A stretch of 64,000 bases of DNA. It comes from DIGJ01 sp031553075. GTDB lineage: Bacteria; Bacillota; Clostridia; Lachnospirales; Lachnospiraceae. The stretch is from positions 1-64,000 of the forward strand of contig JAVBLX010000043.1 in the NCBI GenBank assembly GCA_031553075.1, written 5' to 3'. Position 1 is the stretch's first letter. Every line of letters starts with the position of its first letter. Shown here piece after piece: positions 7,764 through 15,172 of the stretch. The notes under the pieces were generated by a model. That model was given only the letters and a program-made list of their open reading frames with translations. It had not been told where the DNA came from and did no database searches. The position numbers were made by a program, and so were the translations under genes.

Positions 7764-7827
7764 ATAGGAAAGGTCGACCTTGAATGCAAAACTAACACAA
7801 AACAACAGCGAAATTGGAGGTAGTTCA

Positions 7828-9750
7828 ATGAAAAGAGTTCAGTATTTATTCTTGTTTTCTGCAATTATAGTATTTGTATTTGGAACTAGTAATAATGTAT
7901 CTGCGGCTGAAAAAGGTGTGGAAACAAATAAAACAATAGAAAGTTTTACATTACCTGAACAAAATTCGAAATATGTTATACCATTTACGGTTTCTCAAAA
8001 CACTACAATTAATTTTACAATTAGTGGTGAAACTGATCTGTTTGAAGCACATGTTTCTTTTGGAATATATGATACTTTAAATATAGAAGATAATCAACCT
8101 TTAGATGACTGGGGAGTAACTCTTTATCGTCCAAATGGTACTTTGCGGAAGGTAAGTTATTCTTATTTTGCAGAAGCCGATAGTACCTATTATTTAGTGA
8201 TTTTTAATTCTAAATTCAAAAATCCATATGCGTATAAAAATGTAAATGGCAATTATAACCTTTTTGTAGAATATAATCTGTCAAAAGGAGATTCAAATGA
8301 ACCCAATAATAATTTTGATGTTGCAACTCCGGTAATAAAGGATAAAAAAATGAATTTTACATTGTCAGGAATTAATGATATTGACTTTTTTAAAGTAAAC
8401 GTTGATTCAACTAAAACACCCCTTGAGATTACAATCGGAAGCAAAAATGAAACATTTAATTCATATGTGAGCTATGCTATATATAAGGATGAAGCAGATG
8501 GATATAAACTTATTGATGATTGGGGGGTGTCTAACCGTGCTCTGCATGCGTTTAATTCCACTACATCCAAGAGCTTTAAGTTGGTTGACAAAGGGACATA
8601 TTATATAAAGGTTATGAATTCTTCATTTATTAATTATGGTTACTTATCAAATACTAGACCACCAGATAATCAATCTGAACTATATTTGAAATGCAATTAT
8701 GGTAGTAAGGAAGCAGAGAGCAAGGAACTTAATAAACTAAGAAAATTTGACGAATTTAATAACAAAGTGAAGAAAGTAAGCAATAAATCAATGAATCAAT
8801 ATACAAAAACGGATTCTTGGTTTATGTCCTTGAATTCAATGCTGAATGGTGAAGGTGTAGATACAGTAATTTATAGGCTATTAAATAAGAAGGATGATAA
8901 AAGTATAATTGATGATAATACATTTAAATTTGTTGCTGAATATTCTAAGGTAAATAACATGGATTCATTTATGAAAGGGATTGAGAATCTTGAAGATTAT
9001 GCTGATAGCTATTCCCAAACAAAAAATATTGCTAGTTTGTTGGACAATAGTTCTTTTATTAAGGATATTGTGAAGACTTCTGGAAATGTAGAATCTTATT
9101 TAGATGTTAAAAGGACGTTAAGAGCCTATGATAAAGTGCTTGGAAAAGTTTTTTCAGGTAATGTTACCGAAACAGTAAAATATGTTATAACAACAGCAGA
9201 AATGCATAATTTACGAAGTCATTCCTTCGACGAACTTGTAAAAATTAAGACTAATTATGAGGATTTAAACTTGAGTCTTAAAAGAACACAGAAGAAAATC
9301 AAGAATATGAAGTTTGATGAGTCTATGATATTGTTAGCTGAAAAAAATAGCCGGCAGTATATTAAAGATGTTTACGGGGCTAAATTAATTGATAAGCATC
9401 CTGCGCTTTTAGCGGCAAAATGTGTAGGTTATATAATTGAAAATAAATATTATAAAGGGACAGGATATAAGGATTACATATCAATGGGCCATTTTATTTC
9501 ATTTAATCTATCATATAATAAAGAATTACTAAAATATAGAAATGGGACAAGCAAGTTAAACGCAAAAATGGTTAAGCAGGTTTATTTGGCCTATTATACA
9601 TCATTAAAATTATCACTTGAAAAACAATATGATTGTGCAAAAACCGTCAAGCTGAAAGATGAAATTAAATCATTACAAAAGGAAATGAAAAAATATTCTC
9701 CAGAAACATTTTTGACTGAGGATATGTGCAAAGCTATAATAGGTGAATAG
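7828..9750 (+). CDS. Secreted protein with two PPC-like beta domains and a helical C-terminus
   Basis: The start at 7828 follows GGAGGTAGTTCA; reading from 7780 would add 16 residues with no ribosome site. Residues 1-26 are a signal peptide (MKRVQYLFLFSAIIVFVFG..VSAAEKG), so the protein is exported. Two consecutive beta-sandwich domains follow, about residues 35-150 and 155-290. The second begins DSNEPNNNFDVATPV, the signature of bacterial pre-peptidase C-terminal (PPC) domains. From about residue 300 the protein is helical and charged, and is not recognised. It has no protease motif or cell-wall anchor. The gene has its own promoter and a strong terminator, so it looks like a cargo gene. It may be a surface or secreted adhesin or inhibitor; this is a guess. 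Confidence 0.75.
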   Translation: MKRVQYLFLFSAIIVFVFGTSNNVSAAEKGVETNKTIESFTLPEQNSKYVIPFTVSQNTTINFTISGETDLFEAHVSFGIYDTLNIEDNQPLDDWGVTLYRPNGTLRKVSYSYFAEADSTYYLVIFNSKFKNPYAYKNVNGNYNLFVEYNLSKGDSNEPNNNFDVATPVIKDKKMNFTLSGINDIDFFKVNVDSTKTPLEITIGSKNETFNSYVSYAIYKDEADGYKLIDDWGVSNRALHAFNSTTSKSFKLVDKGTYYIKVMNSSFINYGYLSNTRPPDNQSELYLKCNYGSKEAESKELNKLRKFDEFNNKVKKVSNKSMNQYTKTDSWFMSLNSMLNGEGVDTVIYRLLNKKDDKSIIDDNTFKFVAEYSKVNNMDSFMKGIENLEDYADSYSQTKNIASLLDNSSFIKDIVKTSGNVESYLDVKRTLRAYDKVLGKVFSGNVTETVKYVITTAEMHNLRSHSFDELVKIKTNYEDLNLSLKRTQKKIKNMKFDESMILLAEKNSRQYIKDVYGAKLIDKHPALLAAKCVGYIIENKYYKGTGYKDYISMGHFISFNLSYNKELLKYRNGTSKLNAKMVKQVYLAYYTSLKLSLEKQYDCAKTVKLKDEIKSLQKEMKKYSPETFLTEDMCKAIIGE

Positions 9751-9768
9751 TGTGCAACAATATATTAA

Positions 9769-9812
9769 AACTAGGGATAACTAATAAGTGGTTATCCCTA
9801 GTTTAACTTTTA
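9769..9812 (+). terminator. Strong rho-independent terminator
   Basis: AACTAGGGATAAC (9769-9781) pairs perfectly with GTTATCCCTAGTT (9791-9803) around a nine-base loop, followed by a T-rich run. It closes the transcript of the secreted protein. Confidence 0.85.
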
Positions 9813-9875
9813 TTCATTAAAGTGAAACGATGCTTTCATTTGATGCATATTGTAGGGGAACTGAAAAATTTGCTG

Positions 9876-9903
9876 TTGATAAAATATTTAGATGGGGTAT
9901 AAT
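9876..9903 (+). promoter_or_regulatory. Sigma-A promoter for the ribbon-helix-helix gene
   Basis: TTGATA at 9876-9881 and TATAAT at 9898-9903 are separated by 16 bases. The following ribosome site AAAGGGGA and GTG start at 9948 fit a transcript starting near 9910. Confidence 0.7.
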
Positions 9904-9947
9904 ATGGCATATGTATTACATATAAAAATATAAAGGGGACGACAAAA

Positions 9948-10481
9948 GTGGCTGAATCTATGAATAAAATATCTGATGCGCAGAAAGCAGCTCAAAAGCG
10001 ATATGATAAAGAAAAAACTAAAACGTTATCTGTTAAATATACTCCTTTAGATATGGATGACTATGTGCAGTTAAGAGAATATTTAGAGCAAACGGGTGAA
10101 AGTGTAAATGGATTAGTAAAGGAGCTAATTCATACATTTCTAACATCTAAGGATAAAGATGAGGTTGCGTATCACGGAATTAAAGATCGGTCTGCCAGCA
10201 AAACTAATGAACCGCATATTTACTATCCATATAAAAAGGTCAAGAAAGAAAATCTGGAATACATTTATAAAAAAATAGGAAGACCAGATACAGATCTCTT
10301 TTTAGAACAGTATCTACGTCGGATAGAAAAATTAGCAGTTGATGATTTTGGTGATTCTTTTAACGAATGGCTTGAAAATAGGATAATTAAAATAGTAATC
10401 AACGGAAATAATATAGAGAGCAGGGAAAGAAAAGCTCATGAAATGCTTAGACTTTTAAATATAAAATTTCCGATAAAATGA
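9948..10481 (+). CDS. Ribbon-helix-helix (Arc-like) N-terminal protein
   Basis: A 177-residue protein starting from GTG at 9948 with an AAAGGGGA ribosome site. Residues about 24-65 have the Arc/CopG-like pattern KTLSVKYTPLDMDDYVQLREYLEQTGESVNGLVKELI, so the N-terminal part likely binds DNA as a dimer. The C-terminal 110 residues are helical and unknown. It has its own promoter and terminator. A role as a regulator or a plasmid copy-number or partition protein would fit the fold, but this is inference. The RHH part is well supported. Confidence 0.7.
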   Translation: MAESMNKISDAQKAAQKRYDKEKTKTLSVKYTPLDMDDYVQLREYLEQTGESVNGLVKELIHTFLTSKDKDEVAYHGIKDRSASKTNEPHIYYPYKKVKKENLEYIYKKIGRPDTDLFLEQYLRRIEKLAVDDFGDSFNEWLENRIIKIVINGNNIESRERKAHEMLRLLNIKFPIK

Positions 10482-10492
10482 AATAATATAGA

Positions 10493-10542
10493 ATACCATA
10501 TGCAAATTTTTTCCACTTCATGTCTGCATATGGTATTTTTTT
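10493..10542 (+). terminator. Rho-independent terminator
   Basis: ATACCATATGCA (10493-10504) pairs exactly with TGCATATGGTAT (10525-10536), followed by T's to 10542. It ends the ribbon-helix-helix gene and separates it from the SOS-type promoter downstream. Confidence 0.85.
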
Positions 10543-10663
10543 GTATAAATATATATGTAATACATAGATAGCGAAATAACGGAGAATAAGTAGTTGAGAA
10601 TAACAATTACTATATTTATTGTAGGGAAAGGAAGGTGGCAAATTATGGATTAACAACAAAAAA

Positions 10664-10713
10664 GAACAAACGTTCGAAAATATATTGACAAAACAGAACG
10701 TACGTTCTATAAT
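10664..10713 (+). promoter_or_regulatory. Near-consensus promoter with two LexA (SOS) boxes
   Basis: TTGACA (10685-10690), a 17-base spacer and TATAAT (10708-10713) form a consensus sigma-A promoter. GAACGTACGTTC at 10696-10707 is a perfect palindrome filling the spacer, and GAACAAACGTTC is at 10664-10675 just upstream. Both match the Firmicutes LexA/DinR box GAAC-N4-GTTC, 32 bases apart (about three helical turns). So this promoter is most probably repressed by LexA and opened by DNA damage. It points toward the winged-helix and TubZ genes. Confidence 0.8.
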
Positions 10714-10960
10714 TTGAGTATGAACCAGCTACCTAGTCAACAAAAACTTTTATAATGAAAGAAACTAGTTCAGGCATGCAACAGCTTGGTTATGTTTGCT
10801 AAATACAATAAAGAGGATTCTGAAATGGAGAATATATTATTAGGGCTTAACGAGCCTATATATTTTTAGCTTTAGGTGAACAGCAATGTAGCATTAAAGA
10901 ATTGTATTATTACAAGTAAATTTCACTTAAAAACAAATATCTTACAAGAAAGGAGAGAAT
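10714..10960 (+). other. Long leader with two very short ORFs
   Basis: Between the SOS-type promoter and the winged-helix gene lie 247 bases with no ordinary gene. Two short ORFs start with ATG here: 10755-10802 (MKETSSGMQQLGYVC) and 10825-10869 (MENILLGLNEPIYF). A weak AGGGCTTAACGAGCCT hairpin with a T-rich tail overlaps the second. The pair could act as an attenuation-type leader. Translation is unproven. Confidence 0.35.
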
Positions 10961-11218
10961 ATGGAATTAAACCGGTTGGATTATATAATCTTAAAGCTTT
11001 TAAAAAAGAAGAATTGTATAAGTCATTTTGAGAGTATGACATTACAAGAAATCATGAATGTCACAAACACAGCTAGACCGACTACGTATCGCAAAATGAT
11101 GAATTTATGCAGACAAGGTTATATAAAAAAAGGATGTAAATCTACAAATGCAGATACCTTCTTTTTACAAGAAAAAGGTATTCGACTTATTGAAAATGGA
11201 GGAAATGATAATGATTAA
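10961..11218 (+). CDS. Small winged-helix DNA-binding protein beside TubZ (possible TubR role)
   Basis: An 85-residue protein, almost all one winged helix-turn-helix: LDYIILKLLKKKNC, TLQEIMNVTNTARPTTYRKMMNLCRQGYIKKGC (recognition helix around TARPTTYRKM) and a wing ending in GIRLIENGG. GAAAGGAGAGAAT lies just upstream. Its end overlaps the beginning of the tubulin-like gene by eight bases, so the two are translationally coupled. In plasmid and phage tubulin systems the gene directly upstream of tubZ encodes TubR, a winged-helix centromere-binding protein, so the same role is proposed here. The sequence itself does not show TubR-specific residues. Confidence 0.65.
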   Translation: MELNRLDYIILKLLKKKNCISHFESMTLQEIMNVTNTARPTTYRKMMNLCRQGYIKKGCKSTNADTFFLQEKGIRLIENGGNDND

Positions 11219-12272
11219 AAATGAAGTATTTGTTGTGGGTATTGGATTAGGCGGTGATAATGTTGGCTTTGGCTTTCAACAAAGAAATTATGGAACGTAT
11301 CTTATTAACGGTTCAACCCAGGATAATAAAACCATACCAGACGCAAAGAATGTATTGTTACTTAATGGTTATGACGGCTTAGCTGGCGAGAGGGGTCTAG
11401 CCCTTGATGCCTTAAAGGATAATAAAGAGATTCTAAAAAAGATTAAAGGTATAAAAGAAAAAGTGATTCTATTTATAGCAACAGGAGGTGGAACAACAGG
11501 TTCAGGCTCAATTCCACTTCTTGCTAACATAGCCTGTTCCTTACCAGATAAAATTGTATGCGCCTGTCTTTTGATGCCAAGAGCAGATGAACCAATTCAG
11601 AAACGTTTGAATGCTTATAATGCGGCGAAAGAGCTAATGGAAATATCTGAGATGGGTGCAATCATTTTTGTGAGTAACGAGTATGCAAATAATTTGGACA
11701 CAGTTAATTTTAATCTTGTGAATATGTTGGACGCTTTGTTTTCGGATAATTCAACATCGGCAACATCAAACTTTGATGATTCGGAGAAACTGAAAATGCT
11801 ATCAGACCATGGAGCATTTGTTATCGCAATGCGTTCTGACAAAACTGATTTACAAGAATGTGTGAAGAAGGTTACTACACAAGATATGATTAACGCACTT
11901 ACGGCAAAGAATATCTTTCTTCCTATTAATAATGATGAAATTGTTGCGCATATTGGAATGATTAATCAAAGAGGTAATAGCATTGATGAACAAGAAATTA
12001 TCAAAGCGGTAGGAATGCCTGAAAATATTTTTATAGGAAATAATGGCAACACCAATATTATATGTGCATCTGGTTTAGGGTTTCCGGTCGAATACATTTC
12101 AAATCTAGGTAAGAAGGCTATGGAAGAACAGCGTGAACGTTTTGCTAAAAAGAAAGCCTTTTCCATTCTTGATGATTTAGAGGAATTAGAAGATGAAGTT
12201 GAAATTCCAACAAAAAAAGGATGCAATAAGCGTAGGCAAGTGAGTTTGGATTTATTACGTGAACTTGATTGA
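11211..12272 (+). CDS. tubZ: TubZ-type tubulin/FtsZ-like GTPase
   Basis: A 353-residue tubulin-superfamily GTPase. The nucleotide-binding G-box is GGGTTGSGS at residues 92-100, preceded by the hydrophobic strand VILFIAT; the N-terminal strand VFVVGIGLGGDNVG is the other nucleotide loop. FtsZ of the host would be longer and keep canonical GGGTGTGAAP; this form is closer to the plasmid/phage TubZ group. The C-terminus ends in a basic tail (KKGCNKRRQVSLDLL), as in TubZ proteins that contact their adaptor. The ATG at 11211 fits GGAGG eight bases upstream; an earlier ATG lies too close to that site. It probably forms filaments that move or position the element's DNA, or that act in phage replication. 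Confidence 0.8.
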   Translation: MIKNEVFVVGIGLGGDNVGFGFQQRNYGTYLINGSTQDNKTIPDAKNVLLLNGYDGLAGERGLALDALKDNKEILKKIKGIKEKVILFIATGGGTTGSGSIPLLANIACSLPDKIVCACLLMPRADEPIQKRLNAYNAAKELMEISEMGAIIFVSNEYANNLDTVNFNLVNMLDALFSDNSTSATSNFDDSEKLKMLSDHGAFVIAMRSDKTDLQECVKKVTTQDMINALTAKNIFLPINNDEIVAHIGMINQRGNSIDEQEIIKAVGMPENIFIGNNGNTNIICASGLGFPVEYISNLGKKAMEEQRERFAKKKAFSILDDLEELEDEVEIPTKKGCNKRRQVSLDLLRELD

Positions 12273-12368
12273 ACAGGAACGAACGGGTAATATACATCTG
12301 TCATATATCCAAATAATAGTATGGATACATAAATCATACAAGAAAGTATCTAAATGGAGAATTATACA

Positions 12369-12437
12369 GTGGGTAGTTTAAAGCTACTCACTGGTATAAC
12401 AAAAATGAGTCAAATATTATGGAGGAAAAGAACATGA
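12369..12437 (+). CDS. Possible 22-residue leader ORF coupled to the next gene
   Basis: GTG at 12369, 9 bases after GGAG, opens a reading frame of 22 residues (MGSLKLLTGITKMSQILWRK..). It ends in TGA that overlaps the ATG of the next gene as ATGA, a typical coupling arrangement. The start lies in a 9-bp hairpin (12368-12376 with 12384-12392). Whether it is a real small protein or a regulatory leader peptide cannot be decided from sequence. Confidence 0.4.
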   Translation: MGSLKLLTGITKMSQILWRKRT

Positions 12438-12745
12438 ACATAAAAGAAAGAAAAGTTATCACAATGACAGAACTAGAGGAAATCATGACCACAAAGAAAG
12501 GAGTTGTATTTGATGCCAGTAGTGCAGACGTGTATTCGTTCAGTGTTGACCTTGTATGTACAGACGTAAATTTTGAAAAGGCAATAGATAATGGAGAATA
12601 TCTATGTATGGTGCTTTATGTCGGTGGTTCAGAAATTCAGATTCAACCAGATATTATCGAGGAAATTTATCTCAACTCTGACGAGGCCATTACAATCGAG
12701 TTTACCGAGAATTTACCGGATTTAGAAATCAAGTTCAGAAACTAA
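12434..12745 (+). CDS. Hypothetical protein (103 aa)
   Basis: The start at 12434 follows GGAGGAAAAGAAC and overlaps the leader ORF end. The protein is acidic and beta-rich (VVFDASSADVYSFSVDLVCTDVNF, EYLCMVLYVGGSEIQIQPD). No family is recognised. It belongs to the series of tightly packed genes behind the SOS-type promoter, separated from the next gene by a GC hairpin. Confidence 0.5.
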   Translation: MNIKERKVITMTELEEIMTTKKGVVFDASSADVYSFSVDLVCTDVNFEKAIDNGEYLCMVLYVGGSEIQIQPDIIEEIYLNSDEAITIEFTENLPDLEIKFRN

Positions 12746-12750
12746 GTAAG

Positions 12751-12772
12751 ATCTCCCCATTTTTGGGGAGAT
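12751..12772 (+). repeat. Intergenic hairpin ATCTCCCC / GGGGAGAT
   Basis: ATCTCCCC (12751-12758) is exactly complementary to GGGGAGAT (12765-12772) with a six-base loop. No T-run follows. Similar short G/C hairpins occur after the genes ending at 1860 and 2133. It may stabilise the upstream mRNA. Confidence 0.5.
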
Positions 12773-12806
12773 AAAGCAGAGAATAACATAATGGAGGATT
12801 TAAAAA

Positions 12807-13214
12807 ATGGAATTACGAGACTTATTAAACGCACTAGTGGAACAGAAGAACAAAGGCGGTTGCTACCAGATTCACTTGAACAGTGGAAATTTGGAGCAAA
12901 TTAGCAGTAAAGAATGTGGTATTGAATTTGGCGATTTGTATTTCAAAGATTGTCACTTGCTTGAGAATACATCATTGCTCTGTTTCGGGAACACGAGTAG
13001 GGAACCAATTGGTCAAAAAGAAGATGGAACCAATCTTTATTCGGTGGAGATGAATAGTTGCTTATATGTTGATGTAAACAAAATCGAAACTATTGAAGAT
13101 TTAGCTGAATTTGATGATTGGTTTACGTTCCCATCATCTAGGGTTATCAACGTCTATATGTTATCCGAAAAAGGCAATGCAAATAGAAACGTATTGACAA
13201 TTGGATTTATGTAA
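12807..13214 (+). CDS. Hypothetical protein (135 aa)
   Basis: Starts MELRDLLNALVEQKNKGGCY after GGAGGATTTAAAAA. The protein looks like a single mixed alpha/beta domain with DLYFKDCHLLENTSLLCF and a C-terminal beta segment RVINVYMLSEKG. No motif is recognised. It is flanked by hairpins on both sides and lies on the same strand as the TubZ group. Confidence 0.5.
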   Translation: MELRDLLNALVEQKNKGGCYQIHLNSGNLEQISSKECGIEFGDLYFKDCHLLENTSLLCFGNTSREPIGQKEDGTNLYSVEMNSCLYVDVNKIETIEDLAEFDDWFTFPSSRVINVYMLSEKGNANRNVLTIGFM

Positions 13215-13304
13215 GTGCCATAAGGCAAAGAGATTACCTTTGCCGGCATTAGTATAAGCGAAGAATAATCAAGTATTTTCTTTTCCAAACGGAGAATTAA
13301 ATAA

Positions 13305-13382
13305 ATGGGTGGAAGTCCTGATAAGGCAAACTCTTATCCGACCGAAAGAAACTGTTAATAGGAACTAGCGAAAGGTTAGTTC
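13305..13382 (+). other. Structured leader with a 17-residue mini-ORF
   Basis: ATG at 13305 (10 bases after GGAG) opens a reading frame of 17 residues, MGGSPDKANSYPTERNC. The same stretch forms two hairpins: GATAAG 13320-13325 with CTTATC 13333-13338, and GAACTA 13362-13367 with TAGTTC 13377-13382. It lies between two genes of unknown function. It could be a regulatory leader or a tiny ORF. Confidence 0.4.
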
Positions 13383-13411
13383 TTCATAATAAGAAATCGG
13401 AGGATTTTATA

Positions 13412-13807
13412 ATGAGTAAAAAAGAAACTATTAACAAAATCATGACAGAGTATTCAAACTATGGGATTAGTCGTATCGTAGTTGAAATTTCGTATCTATT
13501 AGCTGTTTTGTGGCGAGTGCCCAAAGAAAGTATCTATCCGGGATTAAAGCTGACGATTAACAATCTGTATGGAGTACATGATGATATGCCAGCAAAAGAG
13601 GCAGGCAATGCACTATTTAACGCTGCAATGGATGAGACAAAACAAGATTATCCCAGTGCGACTAATAAACATATTGCTAATGCAATTGAACTTGTAGGAG
13701 TTGAGAATCTTGAAAAAGATATTTCGGATGATAGCGTTCCCTTCATGAGTAAGGTTAGAGAATCAATCATGAGTTCCACGAAAGAATTTGTAAAAGCCAA
13801 TAAGTAG
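13412..13807 (+). CDS. Hypothetical protein (131 aa)
   Basis: Starts MSKKETINKIMTEYSNYGIS with GGAGG 8 bases upstream. The protein is mostly helical and begins with a region (SRIVVEISYLLAVLWRVPKESIYPGLKLTINNLYG) reminiscent of the DNA-binding helix bundle of Spo0A-type domains, but without the diagnostic residues. No firm family. It is followed by a short GGCGGTGCACCAAAGTACCGCC hairpin at about 13824-13845 that may end or attenuate the transcript. Confidence 0.45.
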   Translation: MSKKETINKIMTEYSNYGISRIVVEISYLLAVLWRVPKESIYPGLKLTINNLYGVHDDMPAKEAGNALFNAAMDETKQDYPSATNKHIANAIELVGVENLEKDISDDSVPFMSKVRESIMSSTKEFVKANK

Positions 13808-13872
13808 GAACAGTCTGTGTCTAGGCGGTGCACCAAAGTACCGCCTGATATTCAAAAAAAGGAGTAAGAACC

Positions 13873-14625
13873 ATAAATATTAATAAAATTTTTGATATGG
13901 ATAAATTCCAAAGAATGGTAGCCGTTACAACGGATGTAGATAAATCAAAAAGAGAAATATTGATACTACTACTTGAGTTAAGCGAATGGAAGAATGGAAT
14001 AATTAAATATTTGGCCCAGTACGATAAGTCGGAAGAATGGAGCCGTTATAAAGAAATATTACAATATATCCCTGGCCATCTCAGATTAATGTTATTTTTG
14101 GAGTGCATATATACGCAACAAGATATCATCTCGGATGAGCAATACCGCCATTTTATACAGTTATGTTCAGATGAAGCAGATAAATCAATAATGCTTAGAA
14201 ACCACTTGGTAAGTAATAGAAATTATATGTTTTCAGAAGATGGATATTTAACGATTTATCGTGGAGAACATGGTTTGTCGGATACAGAAATAGGGCATGA
14301 GCATACTGCCAGTAAACCTGTTGAGTATGGTATTTCATGGACATATGAGCCATCAGTAGTTGGATTCTTTGCCGTCAGAACCCAGTCAGATGATTGTCGA
14401 GTGTACACAGCAAGAATACATAAATCAGACATACTACTCATATATGATGACCGGACAGAAGCAGAAGTTATTATCAAACCTATGTGCATAGGGGCGAAGT
14501 TATTGGATTTAAAGGAAGAAAGAATTGAATGTGATATCTCGGTCATGAGGAAATTTTATGAATATCGGGACACTGAAAACGCAAAATATGATTTTGATGA
14601 AGAGGAACTTTTATATGGAGAATAA
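13873..14625 (+). CDS. ADP-ribosyltransferase-like protein
   Basis: Numbering from the ATG at 13897: an N-terminal helical part (about 1-105), then a domain with the three motifs of an R-S-E mono-ADP-ribosyltransferase: IYRGE with R122, ISWT at 146-149, and EAEVII with E188 and E190 as the ExE pair. The strand order (R, then S-x-T, then ExE, then VIIKPMCIGAKLL) matches the ART fold. Residues between the motifs (VVGFFAVR, VYTARIHKSDILLIY) fit too. Phage ARTs often modify host or phage RNA polymerase, and this gene lies in the same block as a phage-type polymerase. The ribosome site GGAG is 32 bases from that ATG but 8 from an in-frame ATA at 13873, which is taken as the possible start. Confidence 0.6.
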   Translation: MNINKIFDMDKFQRMVAVTTDVDKSKREILILLLELSEWKNGIIKYLAQYDKSEEWSRYKEILQYIPGHLRLMLFLECIYTQQDIISDEQYRHFIQLCSDEADKSIMLRNHLVSNRNYMFSEDGYLTIYRGEHGLSDTEIGHEHTASKPVEYGISWTYEPSVVGFFAVRTQSDDCRVYTARIHKSDILLIYDDRTEAEVIIKPMCIGAKLLDLKEERIECDISVMRKFYEYRDTENAKYDFDEEELLYGE

Positions 14626-14959
14626 ACCTAGAGACAGAATTACAGCAAAAAGAGAAAAGATGTGTAAGACCATAAATGACTTTTTGGACAGAAACAAAGA
14701 TTATGCAATCGAGATTTATCTGAAGGATGCCGGCACAGAATTTATTATTGGAAGATTTTTTGCACCGTCAGAACGAAATTATGATTGCTATGGAGAAAAG
14801 GGGTGTCGGATTTCGTGGAATGGTAGAAATAATGATATAACGATTCCTTATGATGTAATTTCTTGCTATGAGGAAACGGATTTTGATGGACAGGCAGTTT
14901 ATGTGATTCTGAAAAATGACATTATGGTTGTCCTTGAATGTTGTGGGATGAAGATGTAG
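14615..14959 (+). CDS. Hypothetical protein (114 aa)
   Basis: Starts at ATG 14615, overlapping the end of the ART-like gene by 11 bases, so the two are probably coupled. It is a compact alpha/beta protein (IEIYLKDAGTEFIIGRFFAP, GCRISWNGRNNDITIPYDVISCYE, VYVILKNDIMVVLECC). No family is recognised. Coupling suggests it works with, or regulates, the ART-like protein, for example as a partner or inhibitor, but this is inference. Confidence 0.5.
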   Translation: MENKPRDRITAKREKMCKTINDFLDRNKDYAIEIYLKDAGTEFIIGRFFAPSERNYDCYGEKGCRISWNGRNNDITIPYDVISCYEETDFDGQAVYVILKNDIMVVLECCGMKM

Positions 14960-15172
14960 GTATTTTGGAAAAACAATATAGTAAACGGAGAATAGTAATA
15001 ACAGAGATATGTTTCCGGTGAGAGTAGGAGCCAATTATCGGATGTGGATAATTATAATTAGAACGGGAAAGTACCAGTGAAGATTCTGGTTATATAGGGA
15101 CGGAAAGACAGGCGCATTACATAGTTGTGGTATGCCCATAAATAATTAATTATTGAATTGGAGGAAGAAGTT

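Noticed and set aside
10641..10655. ATG GAT TAA behind a very good ribosome site before the LexA boxes
   Set aside because: A two-codon frame cannot be supported as a gene; possibly a remnant or chance.
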